A DNA stretch of 64,000 nucleotides from Pseudoduganella violaceinigra DSM 15887 (GCF_000425385.1 NZ_AUDI01000012.1:1-64000), one strand, 5' to 3'. Counted from the stretch's first letter, positions 23,964-32,899 are shown. Made by a program: numbers and translations. The notes: generated by a model from the sequence alone, not told the origin.

Positions 23964-26323
23964 TTGCTATCGGTTTCCGCGTCCTGCTTCTTCTTCAGCG
24001 GGGTGTTGAAGTCTTTCATCATATTATCCGGCTGGCGCGCCTTGTACAGTTCCAGGCGCGACGGGGTGACCTTGCGCGGCCAGGCGTTGTTCGACTGGTC
24101 GATATCGGCGGTTTCCCAGTACGGGTCCTGCACCAGCGACACCAGCGGCTCGTCGGTCACGATGATCTTGGTGATCTTCTTCGGCGAATAGCGCCACACT
24201 TCGGCCGGAATGCGCTCGATGTACTTCTTGCCCGACTTCAGTTCGATCTGCAGCACCAGCGGAGTCACCAGACCGCCCAGGTTGGAGAAGTCCACCAGGT
24301 ACAGGTGCTTGCCCTGCGCCAGCAGGTCCTTCTCCCACTGTTCCAGGTCGGCGGTCTGCTCGGCAAACTTGTTGCGGTCGACATTGGTGACGGTGTAGTC
24401 GTCGTGCTCGTTGTAGAAGTCCTTCAGGTTCGGCTGCTCGTCGACCTTGCGCACCATGCCCTTGTTGCGCTGGTCGATCAGGGAGACCGGCTCGCCGTCG
24501 TGCTGTGCTTTCTTCCAGGCTTTCTCGGTTTGCGGATCCTTGCTGCTCACGCCGTATTCGCTGATGCCGTCGATCGACACATCCACCGCATCGGTGGTGT
24601 AGAACCAGCCGCGCCAGAACCAGTCAAGGTCGGTGCCCGAAGCATCTTCCATGGTGCGGAAGAAGTCGGCCGGGGTAGGGCGCTTGAACTTCCAGCGGCG
24701 CGCGTACTCGCGGAAGGCATAGTCGAATAACTCGCGTCCCAGCACGGTCTCGCGCAGGATGTTCAAGGCAGCGGCAGGCTTGGCGTAGGCATTGTTGCCG
24801 AACTGGAGCAGCGACTCCGAGTTGGTCATGATCGGCACCTGGTTTTTGGAGCGCATGTAGTCGACGATGAAGCGCGGATCGCCGCGGCCGGCCGGGTAGT
24901 TCTCCTCCCAGGCTTCCTGGGCCAGGGATTGCACGAAGGTGTTCAGGCCCTCATCCATCCAGGTCCACTGGCGCTCGTCGCTGTTGACGATCATCGGGAA
25001 GTAGTTATGGCCCACTTCGTGGATCACCACGCCGATCAGGCCGTATTTGGCGCGCTTGGTGTAAGTGATCTCGCCGGTTTTCTTGTCCTTCACCGGACGC
25101 GGGCCGTTGAAGGAGATCATCGGATACTCCATGCCGCCCACCGGGCCGTTGACGGAAATCGCTGTCGGGTATGGATAATCCAGGCTGTACTTGTTGTACT
25201 GCTCGATGGTGTGGATGATAGCGGCGGTCGAATACTTCTCCCACAGCGGATTACCCTCTTTCGGGTAGTAGGACATGGCCATCAGGTTGCTGCCGTCCTT
25301 CTTGTAGCCCTGGGCATCCCAGATGAATTTGCGCGACGACGCCCACGCGAAATCGCGCACGTTCCTGGCCTTGAAGTGCCAGGTCTTGCTCCCCGACGCC
25401 TGGTGCTTCTCCGCTTCCTCGGCTTCGGCCTGGGTCACGATGACGACCGGGGTCTTGCTGGTGCGGGCCTTGGACAGGCGCTCGCGCTGGGCGGCGCTCA
25501 GGACATCGTTGGGGTTTTGCAGTTCGCCGGTGGACGCGACGATATGGTCGGCGGGCACGGTAATCTGCACATCGTAGTCGCCGAATTCCAGGGTGAATTC
25601 GCCGGAGCCCAGGAACTGCTTATGCTGCCAGCCGTACACGTCGTAGTAAGCCGCCATGCGCGGGAACCACTGGGCGATTTCGAACAGGGCATTCTTGTCT
25701 TCGCTGAAGTACTCGTAGCCGGAGCGGCCGCCCAGCACTTTCTGCTCATTGATCTTGTAGGACCAGTCGATGGAGAAGGTGAACTTCTCGCCCGGCTTGA
25801 GCGGCTGCTGCAGGTCGATGCGCATCATGGTGCGGTTGACGGTGGTCTTCAACGCCGCGCCGTTGGGGCCTTTGACGGCGCCGATCTTGAAACCGCCGTC
25901 GAAATCGCGGCCCGCCAGAATCGAGCGCAAGCCTTCGAATTTCATGCCTTCCTCGGCGCCGCGCGCATTGGCCCAGGCTTCGCGCGAAGGCGCGGTCAGG
26001 GTCATGCGGGCATCCGAATCGGGCTTGTAGATATTCTGGTCGAGTTGCAGCCACAGGTAGTTCAGGGTATCCGGCGAATTATTGTGGTAGGTCACCTGGC
26101 CGCTGCCGGTGATGGAACGGTTGGCCTCGTCCAGCGCGGCGCGGATCGTATAGTCGGCGCGCTGTTGCCAATAAGCATGACCGGGAGCGCCGGAAGCGGT
26201 GCGGTACTGGTTGGCGGACGGCAGCAGCTCATCGAGCTGGCGGAACTTATCTTCGAAAGGCTCGGCTGCAAAAGCCGTCGCCGTCAGGCAGAGTGCGGCA
26301 AGACCAATTTGAAAGCGTTTCAT
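23960..26323 (-). CDS. M1 family zinc metallopeptidase (secreted)
   Basis: The 787-residue enzyme has a signal peptide (ending TAFAAEP) and the M1 gluzincin site: HEVGH at about residue 434, followed by 18 residues and the third zinc ligand Glu in WMDEGLNTFVQ. A GGMEYP exopeptidase-type motif (NGPVGGMEYPMISF) lies before it, so it is probably an aminopeptidase acting in the periplasm or outside. It is the first gene of the four-gene operon with DUF6702, TonB receptor and dioxygenase. Its promoter region contains a large palindromic repeat at 26423-26497. Confidence 0.92.
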   Translation of the reverse strand: MKRFQIGLAALCLTATAFAAEPFEDKFRQLDELLPSANQYRTASGAPGHAYWQQRADYTIRAALDEANRSITGSGQVTYHNNSPDTLNYLWLQLDQNIYKPDSDARMTLTAPSREAWANARGAEEGMKFEGLRSILAGRDFDGGFKIGAVKGPNGAALKTTVNRTMMRIDLQQPLKPGEKFTFSIDWSYKINEQKVLGGRSGYEYFSEDKNALFEIAQWFPRMAAYYDVYGWQHKQFLGSGEFTLEFGDYDVQITVPADHIVASTGELQNPNDVLSAAQRERLSKARTSKTPVVIVTQAEAEEAEKHQASGSKTWHFKARNVRDFAWASSRKFIWDAQGYKKDGSNLMAMSYYPKEGNPLWEKYSTAAIIHTIEQYNKYSLDYPYPTAISVNGPVGGMEYPMISFNGPRPVKDKKTGEITYTKRAKYGLIGVVIHEVGHNYFPMIVNSDERQWTWMDEGLNTFVQSLAQEAWEENYPAGRGDPRFIVDYMRSKNQVPIMTNSESLLQFGNNAYAKPAAALNILRETVLGRELFDYAFREYARRWKFKRPTPADFFRTMEDASGTDLDWFWRGWFYTTDAVDVSIDGISEYGVSSKDPQTEKAWKKAQHDGEPVSLIDQRNKGMVRKVDEQPNLKDFYNEHDDYTVTNVDRNKFAEQTADLEQWEKDLLAQGKHLYLVDFSNLGGLVTPLVLQIELKSGKKYIERIPAEVWRYSPKKITKIIVTDEPLVSLVQDPYWETADIDQSNNAWPRKVTPSRLELYKARQPDNMMKDFNTPLKKKQDAETDSK

Positions 26324-26422
26324 CGAATCCCCAGAATTGTTTTAATAAATGCTGGGCTATTCTAGGGGAGCTTTCCGGAGAACATTTAGTTTATTTGTAA
26401 AAATCCTGAAACATGCAAAAGT

Positions 26423-26497
26423 AAAGTCGGGGTCAGGTCAGGCAATCGGACAAAACGCGCAGCGCTTTGTCCGATTGCCTGACCTGACCCCGACTTT
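26423..26497. repeat. Palindromic intergenic repeat, copy 1
   Basis: Perfect inverted repeat: 32-base arms at 26423-26454 and 26466-26497 around an 11-base loop (ACGCGCAGCGC). The arm opens AAAGTCGGGGTCAGG and contains GGCAATCGGACA. A second copy with the same plan stands at 55877-55961. It lies between the OhrR-like gene and the M1 peptidase gene, both minus strand, and could fold as a strong hairpin in RNA. The right arm is followed by TT, so it may also act as a terminator for the OhrR-like gene. Confidence 0.85.
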
Positions 26498-26504
26498 TAG
26501 ACTG

Positions 26505-26960
26505 CTATGCGTTGTTCGTCAGGCTGCTGCGCAGATCCGATAGTTCGCGCTGCAGGCGTATCACTTGCTCAATATCGCAGCCGCTGGCGCGCAGCACGCA
26601 GGCTGGCAGTTTGGCGCCTTCATTGCGCAGCTCGCTGCCGTGCGGGGTGAGGGCGATGATCACCTGGCGCTCATCCTGCGGGCAGCGGGTGCGGGTGATC
26701 AGTCCAGCCTGCTCCATCCGCTTGAGCAGCGGCGTCAGCGTGGCCGAATCGAGGAAGAGGCGCTCGCCCAGGGCGGATACCGTTTGCTCGTCCTGCTCCC
26801 ACAACACCATCATCACCAGGTATTGGGAGTAAGTCAGGCCCAGCTTGCGCAGCAGCTTGCGGTACAGCTTGTTCATCGCCAGGGAAGTCGAATACAGAGC
26901 GAAGCACAGTTGCTGGTCGAGCTTGGGAACTTGCGCGAGATTGTAGGTTTTGCTATCCAT
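26505..26960 (-). CDS. ohrR: MarR-family regulator, OhrR-like
   Basis: 151-residue winged-helix repressor. The opening [21 protein letters not shown] with Cys19, then [37 protein letters not shown] and [14 protein letters not shown], is the OhrR pattern. In that group the N-terminal Cys is oxidised by organic hydroperoxides and releases DNA. A Tyr pair that hydrogen-bonds this Cys is also present. No ohr peroxidase gene adjoins it, which is unusual, so the controlled gene is elsewhere or it serves another role. The stop is eight bases from the palindromic repeat. Confidence 0.85.
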   Translation of the reverse strand: MDSKTYNLAQVPKLDQQLCFALYSTSLAMNKLYRKLLRKLGLTYSQYLVMMVLWEQDEQTVSALGERLFLDSATLTPLLKRMEQAGLITRTRCPQDERQVIIALTPHGSELRNEGAKLPACVLRASGCDIEQVIRLQRELSDLRSSLTNNA

Positions 26961-27076
26961 GCCGGCAGTATAGATAGTGCGCGATCTAATTGCAAGCTAA
27001 ACTCCCTGTCGACCTTGCCTCAAGGGGAATCTTTGACTATTGTTAAAGTGCCCGTAAGCTGCGCTGGGAAAAGGGG

Positions 27077-27394
27077 ATGACAATGAATCAGATGAATCAC
27101 TATCATTCTGGTGCCTACCCGGTGCCCGACCAGCGCGGCTTTGAGCCGAACCTGTTCCTGGTCGAACTCGATCCGCAGCGCGTCGTCGACGGCGTGCGCT
27201 ATGACGACAACTACCTGGCCGACGACGTCCTGGCCTGCGGCACCATGCGCGAAACCTGTCCGATCTGCGAGGAAGGCCACTTGCAGCTGGTCTTGCGCCA
27301 GAGGAATGTACGGGTCGCCCACCTGTTCTGTATCGAATGCACACGCTGTTTCGGCGCTTTCCTGCCCGATGGCTCGCCGGCACTCGCGGATTGA
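27077..27394 (+). CDS. Small Cys-pair protein, 105 aa
   Basis: An AAAAGGGG ribosome-binding site precedes the ATG (a second ATG two codons later is also possible). The protein has two CxxC pairs, CPIC at about 61-64 and CIEC at about 84-87 with a further Cys at 90, giving a likely zinc ribbon. The N-terminal half is acidic and without known domain. It precedes an HD-GYP gene by 25 bases on the same strand and is probably co-transcribed. Function unknown. Confidence 0.65.
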   Translation: MTMNQMNHYHSGAYPVPDQRGFEPNLFLVELDPQRVVDGVRYDDNYLADDVLACGTMRETCPICEEGHLQLVLRQRNVRVAHLFCIECTRCFGAFLPDGSPALAD

Positions 27395-27419
27395 ACAGTC
27401 CCTGCGGTATCATGCCGCA

Positions 27420-28487
27420 ATGAAGAGCCCAAAGACCAAGCCGCTGCTGCTGATCGTTGATGGATCGGCCGACCACCTGCAACAGCTCTGCTATTTACTG
27501 GAAGACAAGTATGCCGTGCGTCCAGTGGCCGAGTGCGATGCCGCGCTCGCCATGGCCCAGCAATTGCCGCGTCCGGACCTGATCCTGGTCGACGTGGTGC
27601 AGGACGGCTTTGCCGTCTTCCAGCGCCTGCGCAGCAATCCCGATACGGCCGGCATCCCCTTGCTGGCGATGATCGAGCGCGGCCATCCGGAGCAGGAGTG
27701 CAGTGCGATCGCCGAAGGCGCGTCCGAAGTGGTGGCGCGGCCGCTGGTGCCGGAAATGCTGCTCGCGCGTATCGCCACCCAATTGCAGCTGCGCGAGGCG
27801 CAGGCCAAGGTGCAGCGCCAGGGGGGGCGGATAGCCGAACTGACCCAGATCACCGACGCCGCGGTATGGGCCATCGCCACCCTGGCCGAATGGCGCGATG
27901 CGGAAGATCCCTCGCACCTGCGCCGCATCCAGTACATTGTCCTGGCCCTGGCGCGCTGGCTGCAGGGCAATCCGCGTTTCGCCGATGAATTGACGGAGCC
28001 GCATATCCCGCTGATGTTCAAGGCGGCGCCGCTGCATGATATCGGCAAGGTACGCATCCCCGATGCGATCCTGCTCAAGCCGGGCCGCCTGACGCCGGAG
28101 GAATTCGAGGTCATGAAGCAGCACGCCGCGCATGGCCGCGATGCCATCGCCAGCGTCGAGCGGGAGCTGGGCTTTTCCAATACCTTCCTGCGTTTTGCGC
28201 GTGAAATCACCTACTCCCACCAGGAACGTTACGATGGATCCGGCTATCCGCAGGGGCTGGCGGGCGATGCCATCCCCGTGTCGGCGCGCCTGGTCGCCGT
28301 GGCCGATGTCTACGATGCGCTGGTGTCGGCCCGGGTCTACCGCCCGGCCTTCACCCACGAGACGGCGATCGAGCTGATCCGCCAGGGCAGCGGCGAGCAG
28401 TTCGATCCGGACGTGGTCGACGCCCTGCTCGCCGAGGAGGAGCAAATCAGGGAAATCTCGGCGCGATACCAGGACGCGACGGTTTAG
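27420..28487 (+). CDS. Receiver/HD-GYP c-di-GMP phosphodiesterase
   Basis: Start at ATG 27420; the longer frame upstream overlaps the previous gene. The 355 residues comprise a receiver-like domain (1-125, Asp58 in LILVDVV, but no Pro after it, and Arg instead of Lys in VVARPLVP, so it is somewhat degenerate) and an HD-GYP domain (about 145-345). That domain has HDIGK at 206-210 and SHQERYDGSGYPQGL, the GYP signature. Such proteins linearise cyclic di-GMP. The sensor kinase encoded 67 bases downstream is the likely input. Confidence 0.9.
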   Translation: MKSPKTKPLLLIVDGSADHLQQLCYLLEDKYAVRPVAECDAALAMAQQLPRPDLILVDVVQDGFAVFQRLRSNPDTAGIPLLAMIERGHPEQECSAIAEGASEVVARPLVPEMLLARIATQLQLREAQAKVQRQGGRIAELTQITDAAVWAIATLAEWRDAEDPSHLRRIQYIVLALARWLQGNPRFADELTEPHIPLMFKAAPLHDIGKVRIPDAILLKPGRLTPEEFEVMKQHAAHGRDAIASVERELGFSNTFLRFAREITYSHQERYDGSGYPQGLAGDAIPVSARLVAVADVYDALVSARVYRPAFTHETAIELIRQGSGEQFDPDVVDALLAEEEQIREISARYQDATV

Positions 28488-28554
28488 CTTTTTCCCCAGC
28501 GTATTGCGGGTTTCCATATGCTATAGTCGGCAACACCATCCCGCCGGAGCGAGC

Positions 28555-30870
28555 ATGCGCCTACACGGATACCTGGCCTTTATTGTCGGTATTTGCGTTA
28601 CCGTATGGGTTTGCATGTTCGTCATGAACGTGCAGGACCAGCAGACCAAGGAAGCCTTTCAGCGCGACACGCAGAAGATTGCGCACGATACCCAGGTGCG
28701 CCTGCAAACTTATTTCGACATGCTGCTTAGCATCAAGGGCGTGTTCGCGGTGCATGAGGATGTGTCGCGCCTGGAGTTCAGCCGCTACGTGCGCGAGCTG
28801 GACCTGAAGCGCCGCTATCCTGGCTTCCAGGCGATCCAGTTCGTGCGGCGCGTGAAGTCGAGCCAGCTGGACGCTTATGCAGACCGTATCCGCGCCGACG
28901 ACAGCCTGCAAAGCGGCGGCTACCCGGACTTCAAGGTACATCCGGTATCGGTGCGGCCCGAGCACTTTGTGGTCGAATACAACGAGCCGATGAAGGGCAA
29001 TGAAAACGCCTTCGGCCTCGACCTCGCTGCCTTGCCGCCGCATTACCTGGCCTTGCAACTTGGGAAGGCGACCGGCCGCGTGATTGCCACCGAACGCATC
29101 ACGCTGGTACAGGATGCCAGCGGCCAGCCCGGTTTCGTGGCGCGCGCCCCTATCTACCGGCGCGGCGCTTCCTTGCTGACGGAGGCGGAGCGCGATGCGG
29201 CGCTGGTGGGCTTCGTCGCCATCGTGTTCCGTGTGAACGACCTGATGTCGGAAACCATCGACAGCCCGATGCTGCAAAATCTCTATGTCAGCATCCATGA
29301 CGCGGGCTATCTGAGCACTGGACGCGGCACTCCGCCGTCGGTCGATAACCTGATGTTCGACAGTTTCGGCAAGCTCGGTTCCGGCACCCGCTTGCCGCCG
29401 CTGCCCGGGCTGGTCGACAAGGTCGCTCTCGATGTCGGCGAGCGGCGCTGGGATATGGGCTTCGAGGGCCACGCGAGCGAACGCTATAGCCGCGACTACC
29501 GCCTGGTTTCCGTGATCGGGATGGCGGGCTTTATCATCAGCGCCCTGATCGGCGCCCAGATCTTGACCTTGCAGCGCCGCCGCGCCCTGGCGCAAAAACT
29601 GCGCGTCACGGCCGACGAGCTGCGCGCCCTGCAGGATAGCGCCATCGTCGGCATCGGCCTGTTCGCCAACGGTCATATCGTCCGCTGCAACCGCGGGTTG
29701 GAGGAGATGATGGGCTACCCGCCCGGCGAGTTGTCCGGCCGTTCTTGCAGCGTGCTGACGGCCGGCGTTAATGACCCCTTTACCTGTGCGGCGGACGGCG
29801 CTTCGATGCATTTTGAGCTTGAACTGGCCGGCGCGAGCGGCAAGCGGCTGTGGTGCATGGTGAATGGCCGCATGCTGGACCAGAGCGAGCCGCGCAAGGG
29901 CTGCGTGTGGGTGATCATCGATATCACCGAACGCAAGCAGACCGAAGCCGCGCTGGTCGATACCAAGCATGGCCTGGAGCGCAGCCTGAATGAGCTGGCG
30001 CTGCAGAAAGCCAATGTGGAACTGGCCCACAAGGACTTGTCGGCCGTGTTGCTGACTTTGAAACAGGCGCAGGCCAGCCTGATCACGTCCGAGAAAATGG
30101 CATCGCTCGGCGCGCTAGTGGCCGGGATCGCGCATGAACTGAACACGCCGATCGGCAACAGCCTGCTGACGGCAACGGCGCTGAGCGATATGTGCAAGGA
30201 ATTCGAACGCCAACTTGGCGAGGGCGGCATCAAGCGCTCGGCGCTCGATACGCATTTGAAAGACGCGCGCATGGCGTGCTCCATCATCACCAATTCCCTG
30301 ACGCGCGCTGCGGACCTGATTCACTCCTTCAAGCAGGTGGCGGTCGACCAGACGTCGGACAAGCGCCGCAACTTCAACCTGTACGGCGTGGTGCACGATA
30401 CGCTGGCGACCTACTCGGCGCAGCTGCGGCGTGCCAATTGCGACGTGAAGGTGGCGATTCCCGATCCGATGAATTTCATTTCCTACCCGGGCAGCGTGGG
30501 CCAGGTGCTGAGCAACCTGATCCAGAATGCGATGATGCACGCGTTTGAAGGCCGCAGCTCCGGCCATATTACGATCAGCGCGAGCGAGGTGGACGAGCAA
30601 TCGGCCGAGTTGCGCTTCGCCGACGACGGGGTCGGCATGAGCCCGCGCACCCTGCACCAGGTCTACGATCCCTTCTTCACCACCAAGATGGGACAGGGCG
30701 GTTCAGGGCTGGGCATGAACATCGTCTACAACCTGGTGACCGGCGTCCTGCGCGGCACCATCCGGGTCGAATCCGAACCGGGCAAAGGCACCACCGTCAT
30801 CCTCACCTTGCCCCGCAAAGTCCCCGCCAAGGACGAACTCTCCGAAAACGACTTGCTGCACATGCAGTAG
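28555..30870 (+). CDS. CHASE-PAS sensor histidine kinase
   Basis: Start at ATG 28555 with GGAG upstream; this gives an N-terminal membrane helix (about 5-23) without a spurious leader. Then come a periplasmic CHASE domain (about 45-300, with ELDLKRRYPGFQAIQFVRRV), a second membrane helix (about 325-345), a PAS domain (about 365-460), a coiled coil, a HisKA-like region with GIAHELNTPIGNSLL, and HATPase with DDGVGMSPRTL, DPFFTTK and GGSGLGMNIVYN. 771 residues. It senses a small molecule outside the membrane and most likely signals to the HD-GYP protein encoded just upstream. Confidence 0.9.
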   Translation: MRLHGYLAFIVGICVTVWVCMFVMNVQDQQTKEAFQRDTQKIAHDTQVRLQTYFDMLLSIKGVFAVHEDVSRLEFSRYVRELDLKRRYPGFQAIQFVRRVKSSQLDAYADRIRADDSLQSGGYPDFKVHPVSVRPEHFVVEYNEPMKGNENAFGLDLAALPPHYLALQLGKATGRVIATERITLVQDASGQPGFVARAPIYRRGASLLTEAERDAALVGFVAIVFRVNDLMSETIDSPMLQNLYVSIHDAGYLSTGRGTPPSVDNLMFDSFGKLGSGTRLPPLPGLVDKVALDVGERRWDMGFEGHASERYSRDYRLVSVIGMAGFIISALIGAQILTLQRRRALAQKLRVTADELRALQDSAIVGIGLFANGHIVRCNRGLEEMMGYPPGELSGRSCSVLTAGVNDPFTCAADGASMHFELELAGASGKRLWCMVNGRMLDQSEPRKGCVWVIIDITERKQTEAALVDTKHGLERSLNELALQKANVELAHKDLSAVLLTLKQAQASLITSEKMASLGALVAGIAHELNTPIGNSLLTATALSDMCKEFERQLGEGGIKRSALDTHLKDARMACSIITNSLTRAADLIHSFKQVAVDQTSDKRRNFNLYGVVHDTLATYSAQLRRANCDVKVAIPDPMNFISYPGSVGQVLSNLIQNAMMHAFEGRSSGHITISASEVDEQSAELRFADDGVGMSPRTLHQVYDPFFTTKMGQGGSGLGMNIVYNLVTGVLRGTIRVESEPGKGTTVILTLPRKVPAKDELSENDLLHMQ

Positions 30871-30881
30871 CCGGCGTGGCG

Positions 30882-31118
30882 CTAGGAGCGCAGCGCTTCC
30901 AGAATTTTCAATGCGGCGCGTTCCGCCTCTTCCTCGGCGGAGCGCTGGTCCAGCAAGGTCAGATCCGCCGAGACGCGGCGTTTCGGAAAGATGTGCGTCA
31001 TATGCATGGGGTTTGTGGACGGGGCGAAAATGGAAACGTAGGCGCCCCATTGCTTGGTGCCCTCCAATAGTTCGCCGGTGAATTCAACCTCAAAGCTATC
31101 GATGCTTTTGCTTGGCAT
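30882..31118 (-). CDS. Hypothetical protein, 78 aa
   Basis: I chose ATG 31118 (GGAAAG upstream). A longer frame to 31226 exists but lacks a ribosome-binding site. Soluble, no recognised domain; the C-terminal third is a helix rich in Glu and Ala. First member of the accessory block that runs to about 37.5 kb. It converges with the kinase gene with an 11-base gap. Confidence 0.5.
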   Translation of the reverse strand: MPSKSIDSFEVEFTGELLEGTKQWGAYVSIFAPSTNPMHMTHIFPKRRVSADLTLLDQRSAEEEAERAALKILEALRS

Positions 31119-31226
31119 GGACTTTCCGTATGACGTGGTCCCTGCGTAAATCTTAGCAAATTTAATCCAGGTCACGGAAATCAAATATCCGCGGCATCGA
31201 CGCTTTTGAAACTGTGCGCTCCACAT

Positions 31227-31739
31227 TCATTTTGCCGCCAGCGCGGCATACTGGTTTGCCCTGTGTGCGCTGATGCCGCGGCTTTGCTCTTCAAACAATG
31301 AGTTGGACGATTCGGACAGTCGAAAACTCGGTCTGGTCGTCGGGCCGGTCAGGAGCAGCTCCCCTGAAAGGTTGCGCGTGGACGAATGAAAAGGAACGGC
31401 ATTGGCAAGTTTGGCGGAAAACGGCGGCTCGCTGGACTGATCTGCTTCATCCCACAGATCATAAATGCGTTTGAAGTCGGTCTGCGAGACTTCGAGCCAC
31501 GCGCCAAGGCTGTACGTACTACCCCAGTCCTTCACATTCAATGACAACAAACCGCGGACGAAACATCGGTGATCGGCATCGCCTTCGCCCCAAATTGCAC
31601 ACAGGTCGTCATTGGCCTGAGTCCTGGCCTCCCGCTCGTCAAGCGGAATAAGAAGAAAGTCGTCCGGGCGGCGGAAGCACAGCTCGATTTCGTTAATTGG
31701 AAGCTGCTTTCCGCAGCAACTGCAGATTGCGAGCTTCAT
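31227..31739 (-). CDS. DUF2199 family protein
   Basis: The 170-residue protein opens with a Cys knuckle (CSCCG at residues 6-10) and shows the family pattern: DDLCAIWGEG, then HRCFVRGLLSLNVKDW, LGAWLEVSQTDFKRIYDLW and the C-terminal PTTRPSFRLSES region. DUF2199 is of unknown function and often occurs in accessory loci. Its start overlaps the stop of the NIPSNAP gene by four bases, so the two are coupled. Confidence 0.8.
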   Translation of the reverse strand: MKLAICSCCGKQLPINEIELCFRRPDDFLLIPLDEREARTQANDDLCAIWGEGDADHRCFVRGLLSLNVKDWGSTYSLGAWLEVSQTDFKRIYDLWDEADQSSEPPFSAKLANAVPFHSSTRNLSGELLLTGPTTRPSFRLSESSNSLFEEQSRGISAHRANQYAALAAK

Positions 31740-32041
31740 TCGAAAACCGGCCGGAAGAAGCTCCGCTCATAGCTGATGATGCAGCGCGTCTCTTCTGCGT
31801 ATTTGAATGCGGCCTGGCATTCCGGGTCTTCGAGCGATCTGGTTCTGTACTCTTCGTACTTGGCGAGGCTGGGGAAGGAAAACATCGCCAGCGCGACATT
31901 GTTCGCCCCTTCGGATGGCATGAAATACCCGTGGTGCGTGCCGCCAAATTTCTCGACCAGCGGAATCCAGGTCTTGCCGTAGTATTCGAATTCCATGAGT
32001 TTGAATGGATCGATGATGTAGCGGAGATAGCAGGTGATCAT
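31736..32041 (-). CDS. NIPSNAP family protein
   Basis: 101 residues forming a single ferredoxin-like alpha+beta domain. The opening MITCYLRYIIDPFKLMEFEYY, the glycine-rich GGTHHGYF, the central ALAMFSFPSLAKYEEYR and the closing FFRPVFE are typical of the NIPSNAP/dimeric alpha-beta barrel group. Function in bacteria is not defined. It is translationally coupled to the DUF2199 gene. No signal peptide. Confidence 0.8.
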   Translation of the reverse strand: MITCYLRYIIDPFKLMEFEYYGKTWIPLVEKFGGTHHGYFMPSEGANNVALAMFSFPSLAKYEEYRTRSLEDPECQAAFKYAEETRCIISYERSFFRPVFE

Positions 32042-32059
32042 TGGTTCTTTTATTGCCGA

Positions 32060-32512
32060 TTACGATGTGATTGGAGTGGCCATCGCTTCCGCGGTGCCCT
32101 TTGCAGCGATCCGATGCAGGGTTCTTTCCAGCGCAGCGGTATCCGGATAGATGCGAACACTGGTTACCCGGCCCCACCGGATTTCGATGAGATTAACACC
32201 TTCGGCGGTAGTTTTCACGCCATCGGTGCCACTGTTCGTCTCGGTCCAAATCGCTTCGACCTGCGTATGCCATGGCCAGCCCGAGACCCGTACTTCATGC
32301 AGCGTGAAGTTAATCCCCTGCAGCAGGCGAAGCAGCCTTTCATACCAGGCCCGGATGGCCTCCGGCGTGCGCCGCGTGCCCGACAGGGCGTGGGTGCCGA
32401 CAAAGTAATGCGTGGCGGACGGGGCCAGTTCGTCGGTGACCGCCTCGATTCGCCCTTCGCTGAGTCCCGCGAAGACCTGTGTGATCTTGCGGCGGACAAT
32501 GGCGTGGTACAT
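32060..32512 (-). CDS. SnoaL-like NTF2-fold protein
   Basis: Start at ATG 32512; the frame upstream belongs to the reading frame of the next gene. The 150 residues show an NTF2/SnoaL fold: the helical opening MYHAIVRRKITQVFAGLSEG, then THYFVGTHALSGTRRTPEAI and RAWYERLLRLL, then the strand-rich HTQVEAIWTETN and NLIEIRWGRVTSVRIYPDT. It could be an isomerase, hydrolase or binding protein. It follows a small membrane protein by two bases and is probably translated with it. Confidence 0.75.
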   Translation of the reverse strand: MYHAIVRRKITQVFAGLSEGRIEAVTDELAPSATHYFVGTHALSGTRRTPEAIRAWYERLLRLLQGINFTLHEVRVSGWPWHTQVEAIWTETNSGTDGVKTTAEGVNLIEIRWGRVTSVRIYPDTAALERTLHRIAAKGTAEAMATPITS

Positions 32513-32514
32513 GT

Positions 32515-32883
32515 TCAGCCTCCCGGCGCCGCGACCCAAAGCAGGGCCGAAACGGCAAAGAAAACCACCCACGATAGATGCCGGCCGCGGGTGAGGAAAA
32601 AGGGGAACATGCCGGAGACGAAAGCGATGGCGCTGAACATTTCCAGCACGGAGCGCGATTGCAGCTGCTGCCCCGAGGCCTGCAAAACCAGGATGGCGAT
32701 GCCCCACCATACAACGGTCAGGAGATGCCAGACGAAGCGCAGCGTGCTGGTGGTGAAGTCAGTTCCGCCGAAAAGCTGCGGCAGGTTGTCGCGTTTGAAA
32801 AGCCGGATCAGGATGTAGCGCTCACCAAGATACGAGTGGGCGATACCGGTCAGGAACAACAGCAGGGCGGCAACGATCAGCAT
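32515..32883 (-). CDS. Small membrane protein, four helices
   Basis: I start at ATG 32883 because of the AGGAG six bases upstream. A longer frame to 32928 adds a charged N-terminus without a site. The 122 residues carry four hydrophobic segments (about 1-16, 42-64, 77-96 and 100-120). No family recognised with confidence. The neighbour downstream is the SnoaL-like gene. Confidence 0.7.
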   Translation of the reverse strand: MLIVAALLLFLTGIAHSYLGERYILIRLFKRDNLPQLFGGTDFTTSTLRFVWHLLTVVWWGIAILVLQASGQQLQSRSVLEMFSAIAFVSGMFPFFLTRGRHLSWVVFFAVSALLWVAAPGG

Positions 32884-32899
32884 ACGAATGCTCCTGTAA

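Noticed and set aside
24929..26365. 478-codon plus-strand frame opposite the M1 peptidase
   Set aside because: Shadow of the peptidase, which has the HEVGH zinc site. The frame shows no motif.
26423..26497. Palindrome as a simple rho-independent terminator
   Set aside because: The stem is far longer than needed, and a second copy with a reverse-complement loop shows that it is a repeat family. A terminator effect may be secondary.
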